DNA from: Bacteroidota bacterium
Lineage (GTDB): Bacteria > Bacteroidota > Bacteroidia > B-17B0 > Aurantibacillaceae
Assembly: GCA_013816615.1 (NCBI GenBank)
Contig: JACDED010000021.1
Coordinates: forward strand, 1-45,359
Direction of reading: 5' to 3'
DNA length: 45,359 nucleotides
Made by a program: the position numbers and the translations under genes. How positions within the stretch are numbered: the stretch's first letter is position 1; every line of letters begins with the position of its first letter. Shown here piece after piece: positions 7,689 through 16,175 of the stretch. Under the pieces are notes generated by a model, which was not told the origin of the DNA, did not search any database, and was given only the letters and a program-made list of their open reading frames with translations.

Positions 7689-9251
7689 TTATTTAATTAT
7701 TTTTTTTATTATCACCGAGCCCTCTTCCGTACAAGCTTTTAAAAAAAATATTCCTTTATTAAAACGACTAATATCAACTTTTTCTATCTTCTCGTTGGTA
7801 AAATAAAGCTCTTTGCCGTATACGTCGTATATGCTGATGTATTTAAGTGCTAACGATGATCTTAAAAACACAAGATCGTATGCCGGGTTAGGGTAAATAG
7901 TAATTGTATTTTCTAAATAATTTTCATTTACACTTGCAAATGGATCGTAAGTATAAACTGTAATTTTATCTGTTGGCGCACCGCCATTATTAATTAAAAA
8001 TAATTTTGTGCCATCCGCAGAAACAGTTATATCCCTGAGCCGGCCATTTATATTTTGATCTGCAGTAAAGAATTTTTGGGGATTAGGACTAAGTGATGTT
8101 GATGGCGCAAATGAAAGCCCGTTTGGTGCTAATTTTAAAATATAAACTTCCTGATCAGTATTTGCGCCTTTTTTTAGTGTGGTAATAAGAATGCTATTAT
8201 TCCAGTTTGGTATTGCATTACTACTATAATAAAACCCGTCAGATGGCGCTACTGTGCACCAATCGGTATTGGTGCCTGTTGTTGGTTGCGGAACAGAGCA
8301 CCATGTAAACAATGGTTCTTTTAACCCATCATTTGTAATTGCAGGATTGATCGTATATGAAGAAATATATGCAGATTCACCCGGATAGTTGTTATCGGCG
8401 TGATAACCTCTTACATACTTCCACCCATAATTTTTACCCGATTCCAGAACATTTATTTCATCATCTGTTCTGTCACCGTGTTCAATATTATAAACTAGGT
8501 TTTGTGAAGCGTTAAAAACTAACCCCTGTGGATTTCTATGACCTCGTGTGAAAATCGAATTTCCGGTAACAGGATTGTCAAACGGAATTGTTCCATCCAT
8601 GTTGAATCTGTGTATCTTGCCATTTTTGTAATTAATATCTTGAGCAAAATTATTCGGATTTAATGTTTGGGGATTATAACATGTTGGAGAATTTGCTTCT
8701 GAAATACCATTGTCGCCGGTGGAAAAATATAAATAATTTACACTATTTTGTTTTACTCCCAATAGTCTTCCGCCAATGTGATCGTACCCATTTGGAAGGT
8801 TTGTTACAAGATCGGTATTAGCTGTTACAATTAGATTTGTTGGATCCCAGCTAAGTTTAACAATCTTAAATTTTGTTACCGGAGCGGGAACTGTGCCACT
8901 ATTGTATGAGTACACAAAATAGATGAAAGGAGAAATTAAAAAATCCGGGTGTAATGTCAGGCCAAGAGTACCGGATTGTATATTTGGTTGATTACACATT
9001 GCTGATTGTTCAGAAGGAGAGCCACCAAAATAATCACCCGCGGTAAATACAGTTGTTTTAGCACCTGTAGAAGGGTCAACTCTACAAACCTTACCGCCAC
9101 TTTCAGAGATCCATAAATAATTATCCGGACCATATGTAATTTCCCATGGGTTTGTTAAAGGCGTTGATAATTCTGTTCTTATGAATGATTGTGAAAAAAT
9201 CAAATTTGATGTCAGGCAAATAAAAAGTATCCAGGCTAATAGTTTTTTCAT
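7689..9251 (-). CDS. PQQ-dependent sugar dehydrogenase-like protein with T9SS sorting domain
   Basis: 520 residues. A signal peptide (MKKLLAWILFICLTSNLIFSQ) is followed by a six-bladed beta-propeller of the glucose/sorbosone dehydrogenase family (PF07995): TPLTNPWEITYGPDNYLWIS, GTLGLTLHPDF, YDHIGGRLLG, TRGHRNPQGLVFN and EHGDRTDDEINV are the usual landmarks, including the catalytic-type His in the GGR region and the Ca/PQQ-site motifs. Residues about 440-520 are a type A C-terminal sorting domain (ITIYPNPAYD, then DVYGKEL and ISRFNKGIFFLK), which directs export through the type IX system and surface attachment or release. SprA is encoded at the left edge. Substrate and PQQ use are inferred from family only. 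Confidence 0.9.
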   Translation of the reverse strand: MKKLLAWILFICLTSNLIFSQSFIRTELSTPLTNPWEITYGPDNYLWISESGGKVCRVDPSTGAKTTVFTAGDYFGGSPSEQSAMCNQPNIQSGTLGLTLHPDFLISPFIYFVYSYNSGTVPAPVTKFKIVKLSWDPTNLIVTANTDLVTNLPNGYDHIGGRLLGVKQNSVNYLYFSTGDNGISEANSPTCYNPQTLNPNNFAQDINYKNGKIHRFNMDGTIPFDNPVTGNSIFTRGHRNPQGLVFNASQNLVYNIEHGDRTDDEINVLESGKNYGWKYVRGYHADNNYPGESAYISSYTINPAITNDGLKEPLFTWCSVPQPTTGTNTDWCTVAPSDGFYYSSNAIPNWNNSILITTLKKGANTDQEVYILKLAPNGLSFAPSTSLSPNPQKFFTADQNINGRLRDITVSADGTKLFLINNGGAPTDKITVYTYDPFASVNENYLENTITIYPNPAYDLVFLRSSLALKYISIYDVYGKELYFTNEKIEKVDISRFNKGIFFLKACTEEGSVIIKKIIK

Positions 9252-9275
9252 ATAAATAAATATAGTTTATTTTTT

Positions 9276-9647
9276 TTACTTCTTAAAGAAAAAATAAATT
9301 GCGCCCAATAAAAAAATAAAACCAATTAAATGGTTCCAGCGTAACGTTTCGGTTTTAAAGAAGATCAATGTAAAGATCACAAAAATAGAGATCGAAACAA
9401 TTTCCTGTGTTAATTTTAATTGCCACATGTTAAACGGCCCGCCATTAATGCTGCTTCCTAATTTATTGGCTGGCACCATTAAACTGTATTCTAATAAAGC
9501 TATTCCCCAACTAATTAAAATAGTGGTAACCATGCCGGCATTCTTTAAAAAACTAATATCCTTAAAGCGTAAGTGCCCGTACCAGGCAATGGTCATAAAG
9601 GTATTTGATGCCATTAATAATAATATAGTGCTTAACGCTCTCGACAT
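9276..9647 (-). CDS. DUF486 / DMT-like membrane protein
   Basis: 123 residues with four hydrophobic helices, the full length of the DUF486 family (PF04342), distant relatives of small multidrug-resistance transporters. Landmarks: LLMASNTFMTIAWYGHLRF, ISWGIALLEYSLMVPANKLG, LKLTQEIVSISIFVIFTL and the C-terminal NHLIGFIFLLGAIYFFFKK. Inner membrane; substrate unknown. It lies 24 bp upstream of the sugar dehydrogenase gene on the same strand, and could be read together with it. Confidence 0.9.
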   Translation of the reverse strand: MSRALSTILLLMASNTFMTIAWYGHLRFKDISFLKNAGMVTTILISWGIALLEYSLMVPANKLGSSINGGPFNMWQLKLTQEIVSISIFVIFTLIFFKTETLRWNHLIGFIFLLGAIYFFFKK

Positions 9648-9717
9648 TTAAAATAATTTTTAGTTATTAGTATTTAGTTTTTAATGTTTGTTGTACTTAT
9701 TAAGCATTAATAACTAT

Positions 9718-10290
9718 TTAAAGTCCTGTATATTTTCTGAATAATTTAATAGCAAGGGCTAATAAAATAATTCCAAATACTTTTTTAAGAATGGCGATGC
9801 CGCCAACGCCTAATAATTTTTCTAATAAGCTTAAATACTTTAATACAAAATAAACAATTACAACATTAATAAATATGGCAATGATTATAGAAAGTAAATT
9901 ATATTCTGCTCTTATTGAAAGTAATGTTGTTAATGTGCCTGTGCCGGCAATTAATGGAAAAGCTAAGGGAACTACTGATGCGGTTGTAGGCATTTCATCG
10001 CGGTAAATTTTAATTCCCAATATCATTTCCAGCGCAATAAAAAATAAAACAAAAGAGCCGGCAATTGCAAAATCTTCTACTTTAATACCAATAATATCGA
10101 GAATGCTTTGGCCAATAAATAAAAAAACAAGCATTATTGCTAATGATACCCACGAAGCCTTGAATGAATCAATACTTCCTGCTTTTTGCTTTAGGTTGAT
10201 AATGATAGGAATAGAGCCAATAATGTCAATTACAGCAAATAAAACCGTAGTTACCTTTAATATTTCAACTATGTCAAAAACCAGGTTCAT
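9718..10290 (-). CDS. MarC family integral membrane protein
   Basis: 190 residues with six predicted helices, matching the MarC family (PF01914). Landmarks: FAVIDIIGSIPIIINL at the N-terminus, the middle FVLFFIALEMILGI, and VPLAFPLIAGTGTLTTLLSI. Function of the family is not settled; the antibiotic-resistance name is historical. The gene has a very good promoter with the transcription start expected almost on the ATG. Confidence 0.93.
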   Translation of the reverse strand: MNLVFDIVEILKVTTVLFAVIDIIGSIPIIINLKQKAGSIDSFKASWVSLAIMLVFLFIGQSILDIIGIKVEDFAIAGSFVLFFIALEMILGIKIYRDEMPTTASVVPLAFPLIAGTGTLTTLLSIRAEYNLLSIIIAIFINVVIVYFVLKYLSLLEKLLGVGGIAILKKVFGIILLALAIKLFRKYTGL

Positions 10291-10294
10291 GGCA

Positions 10295-10326
10295 CAAAAG
10301 TAAACCTTTCCCAGTTAAGCCCCAAA
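10295..10326 (-). promoter_or_regulatory. Promoter of the MarC family gene
   Basis: On the minus strand TTTG (complement of 10323-10326), 20 bp, then TACTTTTG (complement of 10295-10302): full match to the Bacteroidota consensus. Only four bases separate the -7 box from the ATG (10290), so the mRNA should be leaderless or nearly so. Confidence 0.7.
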
Positions 10327-10399
10327 CTCAAAAAAAAGGCAAATAATTTCCTTTTTTTAATAAGTTTCTTTATTTTTAATAGATTAAAATATTCTGATA

Positions 10400-13018
10400 A
10401 TGGAGAAAAGATTTAAGTTCAAGAGCCTGCAAACATTTTGCAACAATGAGTGGATGGTGAATAACCAAAAACGTTACCGCACAACTTTAGATAAAGCTGA
10501 GATAGATTATGTAAGGGTTGAATTAGCACTATTTAATAAACAGTTTGACGAAGAAGACTGGACAGCTAAAGTAAACCTTAAGTGCGTTGAAAATGTTGGC
10601 AAAAAAGAAATTTGTAATCGCGAATTAACGATCAACGTAAAAAAAGATGAAAATATTTTTTATTTACGCGATGGGTGGGGCGTTGAAGCAAAAGGCACAT
10701 TTTGGACAAAAGGAAGTTATTTATGGCAGGCCTATGTGGATGATGTTTTTATTGGAGAAAAATTATTTCATATTAACGATGTGGGTGAAGTTACAATTCA
10801 TTCAAATCCGTATTTAGAAGTTGAACATATTAAATTATACAACAGTCATCACGATGGCTGGCAGGAACGTAACCGCAAATATTTAAAAACATTTAGCAAA
10901 GGCGATACCAAATATGTTTGGGCTGAAGTGAAATTCAAGAACATTACACAACTAGATTATCATTATGAATTGTTCGTTAATTTTTACGACGACTCTGGTC
11001 AGCCAAAAGCATCTGTTGTGCAAACCGGTTTTGTGGATGCTAATAAACTGGATTATACTTATACCTTTGAAAAGGCCTGGGGTAGCGATACGCCGGGTAT
11101 ATGGACAGACGATAAATATTTAGTGGAACTTGTTTTTAATGATGTACTAATCGGCGCAACAACATTTAATTGTGCCAATGTAGAAGAAGAAGGCGAAACC
11201 CCTTTATTAAAAACAATAGAACAAACTTTATCTGCCGGCACTTCTAGTGCAAGCCAAACACCAAATAATAACGAAGGCACTACTGAAAAAACATTAGAAG
11301 AATTATTAGTCGAGTTAGATGCATTAATTGGTTTGGAAGGTGTGAAAAAATCTATTCGCGAAAATATTACTTATTTAAATTTTAATAAGCTTCGTAAAGA
11401 AAAAGGTTTTGACGATTCAGGTAAAATTGCACTTCATAGTATTTTTACCGGTAACCCGGGCACAGGTAAAACAACCATTGTAAAAATGTTAGGTAAGATC
11501 TACCATAAAATGGGCTTGTTAACCAAAGGCCATGTAGTTGAAGTAGATCGCGCTGCATTAGTTGGTGAATATATTGGACAAACTGCACCAAAAACCAAAA
11601 AAATGATAGACAGCGCACGTGGTGGTATTTTATTTATTGATGAAGCGTATTCATTAGCTCGCGCCGATGACGATAGCAAAGATTTTGGTAAAGAAGTTAT
11701 TGAGATTCTTTTGAAAGAAATGAGTGATGGTCCCGGAGATATTGCTATCATTGGCGCAGGTTACCCTAAGCAGATCAGAAGCTTTATTGAAAGTAATCCC
11801 GGATTAAAATCAAGATTTACTGAGTATTTCCATTTTGATGATTATTTACCGGAAGAATTGCACGCAATTGCAGTTTATTCTTCGGGTCAAAAACAAATTA
11901 CTTTCTCTGCCGATGCAGATGCTTTCTTAAAAGAACAATTGATAGAAGCTTATCGTAAGCGCGATGAGCATTTTGGTAACGCGCGTTTTGTAAACGCAGT
12001 TGTTGAAGAAGCAAAACAAAATATGGGCTTGCGTTTAATGAAATCTACCGATCTTGAAAATTTAACCAAGGAAGATCTGTCTACAATTGTACTTGCCGAT
12101 CTTGAAGAAGTATTTGTAACGGAGCATAAGAAAAAATTAAAATTAATTGTCAACGATAAACAATTAAATGAAGCGCTGGCGGAATTGAATGATCTTGTGG
12201 GGATGGATAAAATAAAACAAGATATCCAGGAGTTGGTAAAATTAATTCGATTTTATAACGAAACCGGTAAAGATGTTGTAAATAAATTTTCATTACATTC
12301 TGTATTCTCAGGTAATCCAGGCACAGGTAAAACAACCTTAGCGCGTATTATGGCTAAGATCTACAAAGCTCTTGGTGTTATTGAGCGTGGTCACGTTGTT
12401 GAAGTTGACCGTGAAGGTTTGGTGGCGGGTTATGTTGGACAAACAGCAACAAAAACCGCTGCTGTTATTGAAGACGCAATGGGTGGTATTTTATTTATTG
12501 ATGAAGCATACGGTTTAGCAGGCCATGGCGGAAATGATTTTGGTCAGGAAGCTATACAGGTAATTTTAAAACGTATGGAAGATCAGCGTGGTAAATTTGG
12601 TATCATCGTTGCGGGTTATCCTGAAAACATGCACATGTTTATTGAAAGTAATCCGGGTTTCAAATCACGTTTTGATAAAACATTTGTGTTTGAAGATTAC
12701 CAGGCAGAACAATTGTGGGTGATCACTAAAAACCTACTACAAAAAGAAACCCTAACGGCAAGCCCAGAGGCGGAATCGCATTTAAGAGCTTTCTTAAATA
12801 ATTTGTACGAAACACGGGATAAATTTTTCGGTAATGCAAGAACGGCAAGACAAATTGTTGGCGATGTTGTAATGAAGCAAAATTTACGTTTGGCCTCAAT
12901 GCCAAGTGAACAGCGTAAAAAAGAAGACCTTACACAATTAATCTTTGATGATGTTAAGCACTTACAAACAGAAGCTACGGATAAAAGAAAAACTTTAGGC
13001 TTTAAATTCGGAAGCTAA
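10400..13018 (+). CDS. Tandem CbxX/CfxQ-type AAA+ ATPase with duplicated N-terminal domain
   Basis: 872 residues. Residues about 1-130 and 135-262 look like two copies of one beta-rich domain: VRVELALFNKQF matches VWAEVKFKNITQ, and WGVEAKGTFWTKGSYLWQAYVDDVFIGEKLF matches WGSDTPGIWTDDKYLVELVFNDVLIGATTF. After a Ser/Thr/Asn linker (about 275-297) come two AAA+ modules of the CbxX/CfxQ type: Walker A GNPGTGKTT at 351-359 and 638-646, Walker B ILFIDEAY at about 410-417 and 697-704, each with GHVVEVDR pore-loop-like and FGNAR sensor-2-like stretches. CbxX proteins are hexameric remodelling ATPases (the Rubisco activase CbbX is the best known), but no Rubisco gene is present. The next gene starts 2 bp later and encodes a small membrane protein, so the ATPase may act on or with it. 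Confidence 0.9.
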   Translation: MEKRFKFKSLQTFCNNEWMVNNQKRYRTTLDKAEIDYVRVELALFNKQFDEEDWTAKVNLKCVENVGKKEICNRELTINVKKDENIFYLRDGWGVEAKGTFWTKGSYLWQAYVDDVFIGEKLFHINDVGEVTIHSNPYLEVEHIKLYNSHHDGWQERNRKYLKTFSKGDTKYVWAEVKFKNITQLDYHYELFVNFYDDSGQPKASVVQTGFVDANKLDYTYTFEKAWGSDTPGIWTDDKYLVELVFNDVLIGATTFNCANVEEEGETPLLKTIEQTLSAGTSSASQTPNNNEGTTEKTLEELLVELDALIGLEGVKKSIRENITYLNFNKLRKEKGFDDSGKIALHSIFTGNPGTGKTTIVKMLGKIYHKMGLLTKGHVVEVDRAALVGEYIGQTAPKTKKMIDSARGGILFIDEAYSLARADDDSKDFGKEVIEILLKEMSDGPGDIAIIGAGYPKQIRSFIESNPGLKSRFTEYFHFDDYLPEELHAIAVYSSGQKQITFSADADAFLKEQLIEAYRKRDEHFGNARFVNAVVEEAKQNMGLRLMKSTDLENLTKEDLSTIVLADLEEVFVTEHKKKLKLIVNDKQLNEALAELNDLVGMDKIKQDIQELVKLIRFYNETGKDVVNKFSLHSVFSGNPGTGKTTLARIMAKIYKALGVIERGHVVEVDREGLVAGYVGQTATKTAAVIEDAMGGILFIDEAYGLAGHGGNDFGQEAIQVILKRMEDQRGKFGIIVAGYPENMHMFIESNPGFKSRFDKTFVFEDYQAEQLWVITKNLLQKETLTASPEAESHLRAFLNNLYETRDKFFGNARTARQIVGDVVMKQNLRLASMPSEQRKKEDLTQLIFDDVKHLQTEATDKRKTLGFKFGS

Positions 13019-13020
13019 CA

Positions 13021-13365
13021 ATGGCCGAAAATCAACTAAAACCTTTACCTCCACCAAAGCACTTCGTTACTAAAATAGTACGAAGTGCTATTGCTGGCCT
13101 TTTTGTATTGGGAATTTCTTTATTGATTGGAATGGTTGGTTATCATTATTATTTTAATTTAGGATGGGTAGATAGTTTTTATAATGCCAGTATGATATTA
13201 ACAGGCATGGGTCCGGTAGATAAAGCCGTAAACAATAACGGTAAGATCTTTGCATCCTTTTATGCGATATATAGTGGTGTAACTTTTTTAACATCGGTTG
13301 CAATAATTATTTCGCCGGTAGTTCATCGTTTTTTGCACAGGTTTAGAATTGAAATAGAAGATTAA
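13021..13365 (+). CDS. Small membrane protein with K-channel-like pore segment
   Basis: 114 residues. It has a cytoplasmic Pro-rich N-terminus (KPLPPPKHF), a transmembrane helix at about 25-48, then a short amphipathic stretch and loop (WVDSFYNASMILTGMGPVD) in the position of a pore helix and filter, a second helix at about 78-103, and a basic C-terminus. The layout TM1-P-TM2 is that of two-helix potassium channels, with TGMGP in place of TVGYG. I recall similar uncharacterised proteins with SMILxGMGP in many bacteria. It is placed 2 bp after the AAA ATPase stop and 1 bp before the glycosyltransferase start, so it is almost certainly translated from the same mRNA. Channel activity is inference. 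Confidence 0.7.
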   Translation: MAENQLKPLPPPKHFVTKIVRSAIAGLFVLGISLLIGMVGYHYYFNLGWVDSFYNASMILTGMGPVDKAVNNNGKIFASFYAIYSGVTFLTSVAIIISPVVHRFLHRFRIEIED

Positions 13366-13366
13366 G

Positions 13367-14455
13367 ATGCAAAATGTTTTAATACTCTGCGCTCATCGGC
13401 CAAAACGCTCTCCCAGCCAACGTTACAGGTTCGAACAATATTTGCCTTTTTTAGAAGAGAACGGCTTTAAATTTAGATTTTCTTATTTGTTGAATGAAAA
13501 AGATGATGAGATATTTTATTCAAAAGGAAATTTGTTTAATAAAGCATTTATCTTACTTAAATCTTTCCTTATTCGTTTAAAAGATTCGTTTCAATTTAAA
13601 AAGTACGATATCATTTTTATTCAGCGCGAGGCTTCTTTTTTAGGAACTTCTTATTTTGAAAAACGCGCATTTAGGTCCGGCGCATATGTGATCTTTGATT
13701 TTGATGATAGCATTTGGCTGGCAGATACAAGTCCAGGAAATAAAAAATGGGAGTGGATAAAGAAACCGGAAAAATTTTACGATAACGTTTCACACGCACA
13801 TTGCGTAATTGCCGGCAATGCTTATTTGGCAGAGAAAGCAAAACCGTATAATAAAAATGTAATTATTATTCCAACCACCATCAATTCCGATTGGCATATT
13901 CCAAAAACAGAACACCGCAATAAAAAATTAATCACAATAGGGTGGAGTGGAAGTATCAGCACTATTAAACATTTTGAATTGTTAGTGCCCGTTCTTTTAA
14001 AATTGCAGCAAAAATATCCGGGCAAATTAAAGTTTAAGATCATTGGCGATAAATATTATAAACACCCACAATTAAATATTGAGGCAATTGAGTGGAAAGA
14101 AAATACAGAGGTAAGTGAATTAAACTCTTTAGATATTGGTTTAATGCCTTTACCAAATGACGAATGGGCGAATGGTAAATGCGGCTTGAAGGGCTTGTCA
14201 TATATGGCTTGCGGTGTGCCAACCGTAATGAGTACTGTTGGTGTAAATAATGATATTATTAAAAATGGTGAGAATGGGTTTTTAATAAATTCTGAAAATG
14301 AATGGCTGGAGGTTTTATCTAAATTAATTGAGAGTGCTGACCTGAGAATTGAAATAGGAAATAAAGGGAGAGAAACAGTAATGAAAAATTACTGCGTAAA
14401 AGCACATAAAAATTCTTACATCGACGTTTTTAAAAATGCAGGAGCAAATAGATAA
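13367..14455 (+). CDS. Glycosyltransferase family protein (GT4-like)
   Basis: 362 residues, GT-B type. The N-terminal Rossmann half begins NVLILCAHRPKRSPSQRYRF and includes DIIFIQREASFLGTSYFEK; the C-terminal half has the nucleotide-sugar region: KKLITIGWSGSISTIKHF, then the strand FKIIGD, and GLMPLPNDEWANGKCGLKGL with the downstream MACGVPTVMSTVGVN, the common acidic/Gly-rich donor-binding pattern. No signal peptide or membrane segment, so cytosolic or membrane-associated. It probably adds a sugar to a glycan or lipid; donor and acceptor unknown. Start 1 bp after the preceding stop; its 3' end overlaps the next ORF by 20 bp. Confidence 0.85.
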   Translation: MQNVLILCAHRPKRSPSQRYRFEQYLPFLEENGFKFRFSYLLNEKDDEIFYSKGNLFNKAFILLKSFLIRLKDSFQFKKYDIIFIQREASFLGTSYFEKRAFRSGAYVIFDFDDSIWLADTSPGNKKWEWIKKPEKFYDNVSHAHCVIAGNAYLAEKAKPYNKNVIIIPTTINSDWHIPKTEHRNKKLITIGWSGSISTIKHFELLVPVLLKLQQKYPGKLKFKIIGDKYYKHPQLNIEAIEWKENTEVSELNSLDIGLMPLPNDEWANGKCGLKGLSYMACGVPTVMSTVGVNNDIIKNGENGFLINSENEWLEVLSKLIESADLRIEIGNKGRETVMKNYCVKAHKNSYIDVFKNAGANR

Positions 14456-14782
14456 TTATTTTTTCTCACTACCTGAACCGTACCAAAGCTGCTTACTATT
14501 TTTACGTGATTTTATTTTAAATTATTCTGATAACATCACTGAGAGCCGGAAATTTAATACACCTTTTTATTATTACAATAAAAAATGGCTGAGTTATATT
14601 TCATATCATCCAAAAACAAAAGTTATTTACATTGCCATTGTAAAGGCCATTTAATAGTGCACCCTAAGCTAGTAAGCGAAGGAAGAAAAAAGCAAAAGAC
14701 TTTTTATATAGATCCGGCAAAGGATATTGATGTAAAAAGCCTGGAGGAAATTTTAAAGTTGGCCTGCGGGCTATACAAATAA
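14436..14782 (+). pseudogene. DUF1801 family gene, interrupted by one frameshift
   Basis: Two overlapping frames together make one DUF1801 protein of about 115 residues. The first part (14436-14654) begins MQEQIDNYFFSLPEPYQSCL and runs to YIAIVK; the second, in the -1 frame, continues GHLIVHPKLVSEGRKKQKTF and ends LACGLYK at 14782. The switch lies at the A-run 14642-14644: one missing A would explain it. Without it the first frame hits TAA at 14652-14654. This is a real mutation, a sequencing or assembly error, or (less likely, no canonical slippery heptamer) programmed frameshifting. Start overlaps the glycosyltransferase end by 20 bp. The last codons form one arm of a long terminator hairpin. 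Confidence 0.75.
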
Positions 14783-14810
14783 TAATTATTTGTATAGACC
14801 GCAGGCTTTG
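14762..14810. terminator. Bidirectional terminator, 21-bp stem
   Basis: The arm 14762-14782 pairs with 14786-14806 (8 bp, one mismatch, 12 bp), with the loop TAA. The left arm includes the last seven codons and stop of the DUF1801 gene; the right arm ends 9 bp before the stop of the convergent TssD gene. It serves both converging transcripts. Confidence 0.75.
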
Positions 14811-14815
14811 AAAAA

Positions 14816-15208
14816 TTAATCTTTCGTTGCTCCGGGCGTTGCGGCAGCTACTGAGCTCACCTGAATAGTAATTTTTGAAGCAGATAAAGTAATACTTGTA
14901 TCGTTGGTATCATTATTTTGATAAAAGTTCATATTATATGAGCTGCTATATCCGTTTTCAAAAATAATAGTTTTTAGTACCACGTTTTCATCTATATCAA
15001 TCAGTTTTATTTTGCCATTCTTTTTTGCAACATCCGGAGTACTGATCCAGTTCCATATGAATTGATCCATTTTAGTAGTTCTTATCTGGAAAACAAGACT
15101 TAGGTCGTTGGGACTTGGATCATAACCTGAGCCCCGGTTATATGTATTTATGTTTATACTTGATAAAGAATATACTTTCCCGTCTACTTCTAAAATGGCT
15201 TTGTACAT
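14816..15208 (-). CDS. tssD: Type VI secretion tube protein TssD (Hcp-like), orphan
   Basis: 130 residues, the length of the Bacteroidota TssD family (PF17642), which forms the inner tube of the subtype iii type VI system. The N-terminus YKAILEVDGKVYSLSSININTYN, the strand SLVFQIRTTKMDQFIWNWI and the later KIKLIDIDENVVLKTIIFENGY strand follow the family pattern of a small beta-barrel. The C-terminus (VSSVAAATPGATKD) is short and flexible. No other T6SS gene lies in the window, so it is either an orphan tube/effector carrier or belongs to a system elsewhere. The TssD call is by pattern; a general phage-tail-tube-like fold would be the alternative. Confidence 0.75.
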   Translation of the reverse strand: MYKAILEVDGKVYSLSSININTYNRGSGYDPSPNDLSLVFQIRTTKMDQFIWNWISTPDVAKKNGKIKLIDIDENVVLKTIIFENGYSSSYNMNFYQNNDTNDTSITLSASKITIQVSSVAAATPGATKD

Positions 15209-15305
15209 GTCGTTTAGATTTTGAAATAAAATTACGAATAAAAAAACATAATCTGTTTAGAGTTAGGATAAGTAAACAAATTAAATATTTTATTGTAACA
15301 GATAG

Positions 15306-16175
15306 TTATTTTATTGCTTTTAAGCTTAGATCTAAGCTTTTAATATGATGCGTTAACGCGCCAACAGAAATAAGATCAACACCGCATTTTGCATAAGAGG
15401 TTATATTACTTTCATTAATCCCACCCGAAGATTCTACTTCGTATTTTCCATTAATAAGCTTAACAGCTTCTAAAGTTTGTTGGGGTGTGTAGTTATCAAG
15501 CATAATGCGTTTAACGCCTCCATGCTTTAATACTTTTTGTACATCTTCGAGCGTGCGTGTTTCCACTTCAATGGCCAATTTTTTTTTCTTCTTTTTAAGA
15601 TACGCATTCGCCGCATCAATAGCTTCAATAATTCCACCGGCAAAATCAATGTGATTATCTTTTATTAAGATCATATCATGCAAGCCATAACGATGATTGG
15701 CCCCTCCACCAATAACTACAGCCCATTTTTCAAAAAAACGAAAACCCGGGGTTGTTTTGCGCGTATCAATTACAATGGCTTTGGTGCCTTTGCATAAAGT
15801 TTGCAAATAATTTGTTTTAGTTGCAATGCCGCTCATGCGCTGCATGATATTTAAAACAAGACGTTCGGCTGTTAATAGTTTTTGTGTATTGCCTTCAACA
15901 ATAAAAGCAATGTCACCTTTTTTTACTTTGGCGCCATCTTTAATAAAGATCTTTAGTTTAAAATTCTTATCAATTTGTTTAAAGATCTTTTGAGCTACTT
16001 CAATTCCCGCAAGTATGCCATCTTCTTTTACAAGCAAATGCATTTTACCTTTGTGATCTTTTGGAATAGTTGAAAGTGAAGTATGGTCACCATCTCCAAC
16101 ATCTTCAATAAAAGAATCCAGAATAAATTGTTTGAAGTTAAAGTGCTTTTGATGAAGTTTAATAAAATCAGTCAT
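15306..16175 (-). CDS. nadC: Nicotinate-nucleotide pyrophosphorylase (quinolinate phosphoribosyltransferase)
   Basis: 289 residues, standard length. It converts quinolinate and PRPP to nicotinate mononucleotide with release of CO2 and PPi in de novo NAD synthesis. Landmarks: EDVGDGDHTSLSTIP, LTAERLVLNIMQRMSGIAT, DTRKTTPGFRFFEKWAVVIGGGANHRYGL (substrate-binding Arg/His/Lys cluster), DMILIKDNHI, EVETRTLEDV, MLDN and ESSGGINESNI, ending SVGALTHH. A run of six lysines at about 194-199 comes from an A-rich stretch. Its start overlaps the DUF4783 stop by 8 bp, so translation is coupled. Confidence 0.97.
   Translation of the reverse strand: MTDFIKLHQKHFNFKQFILDSFIEDVGDGDHTSLSTIPKDHKGKMHLLVKEDGILAGIEVAQKIFKQIDKNFKLKIFIKDGAKVKKGDIAFIVEGNTQKLLTAERLVLNIMQRMSGIATKTNYLQTLCKGTKAIVIDTRKTTPGFRFFEKWAVVIGGGANHRYGLHDMILIKDNHIDFAGGIIEAIDAANAYLKKKKKKLAIEVETRTLEDVQKVLKHGGVKRIMLDNYTPQQTLEAVKLINGKYEVESSGGINESNITSYAKCGVDLISVGALTHHIKSLDLSLKAIK

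Noticed and set aside
10400-13018. Rubisco-activase (CbbX) identity for the double AAA protein
   Set aside because: No Rubisco genes, and the 2+2 domain architecture differs from CbbX; only the AAA family link is supported.
13421-13440. GGTTCGA word resembling a tRNA T-loop
   Set aside because: Inside the glycosyltransferase coding region, with no acceptor stem or anticodon arm around it; no tRNA seen anywhere in the window.
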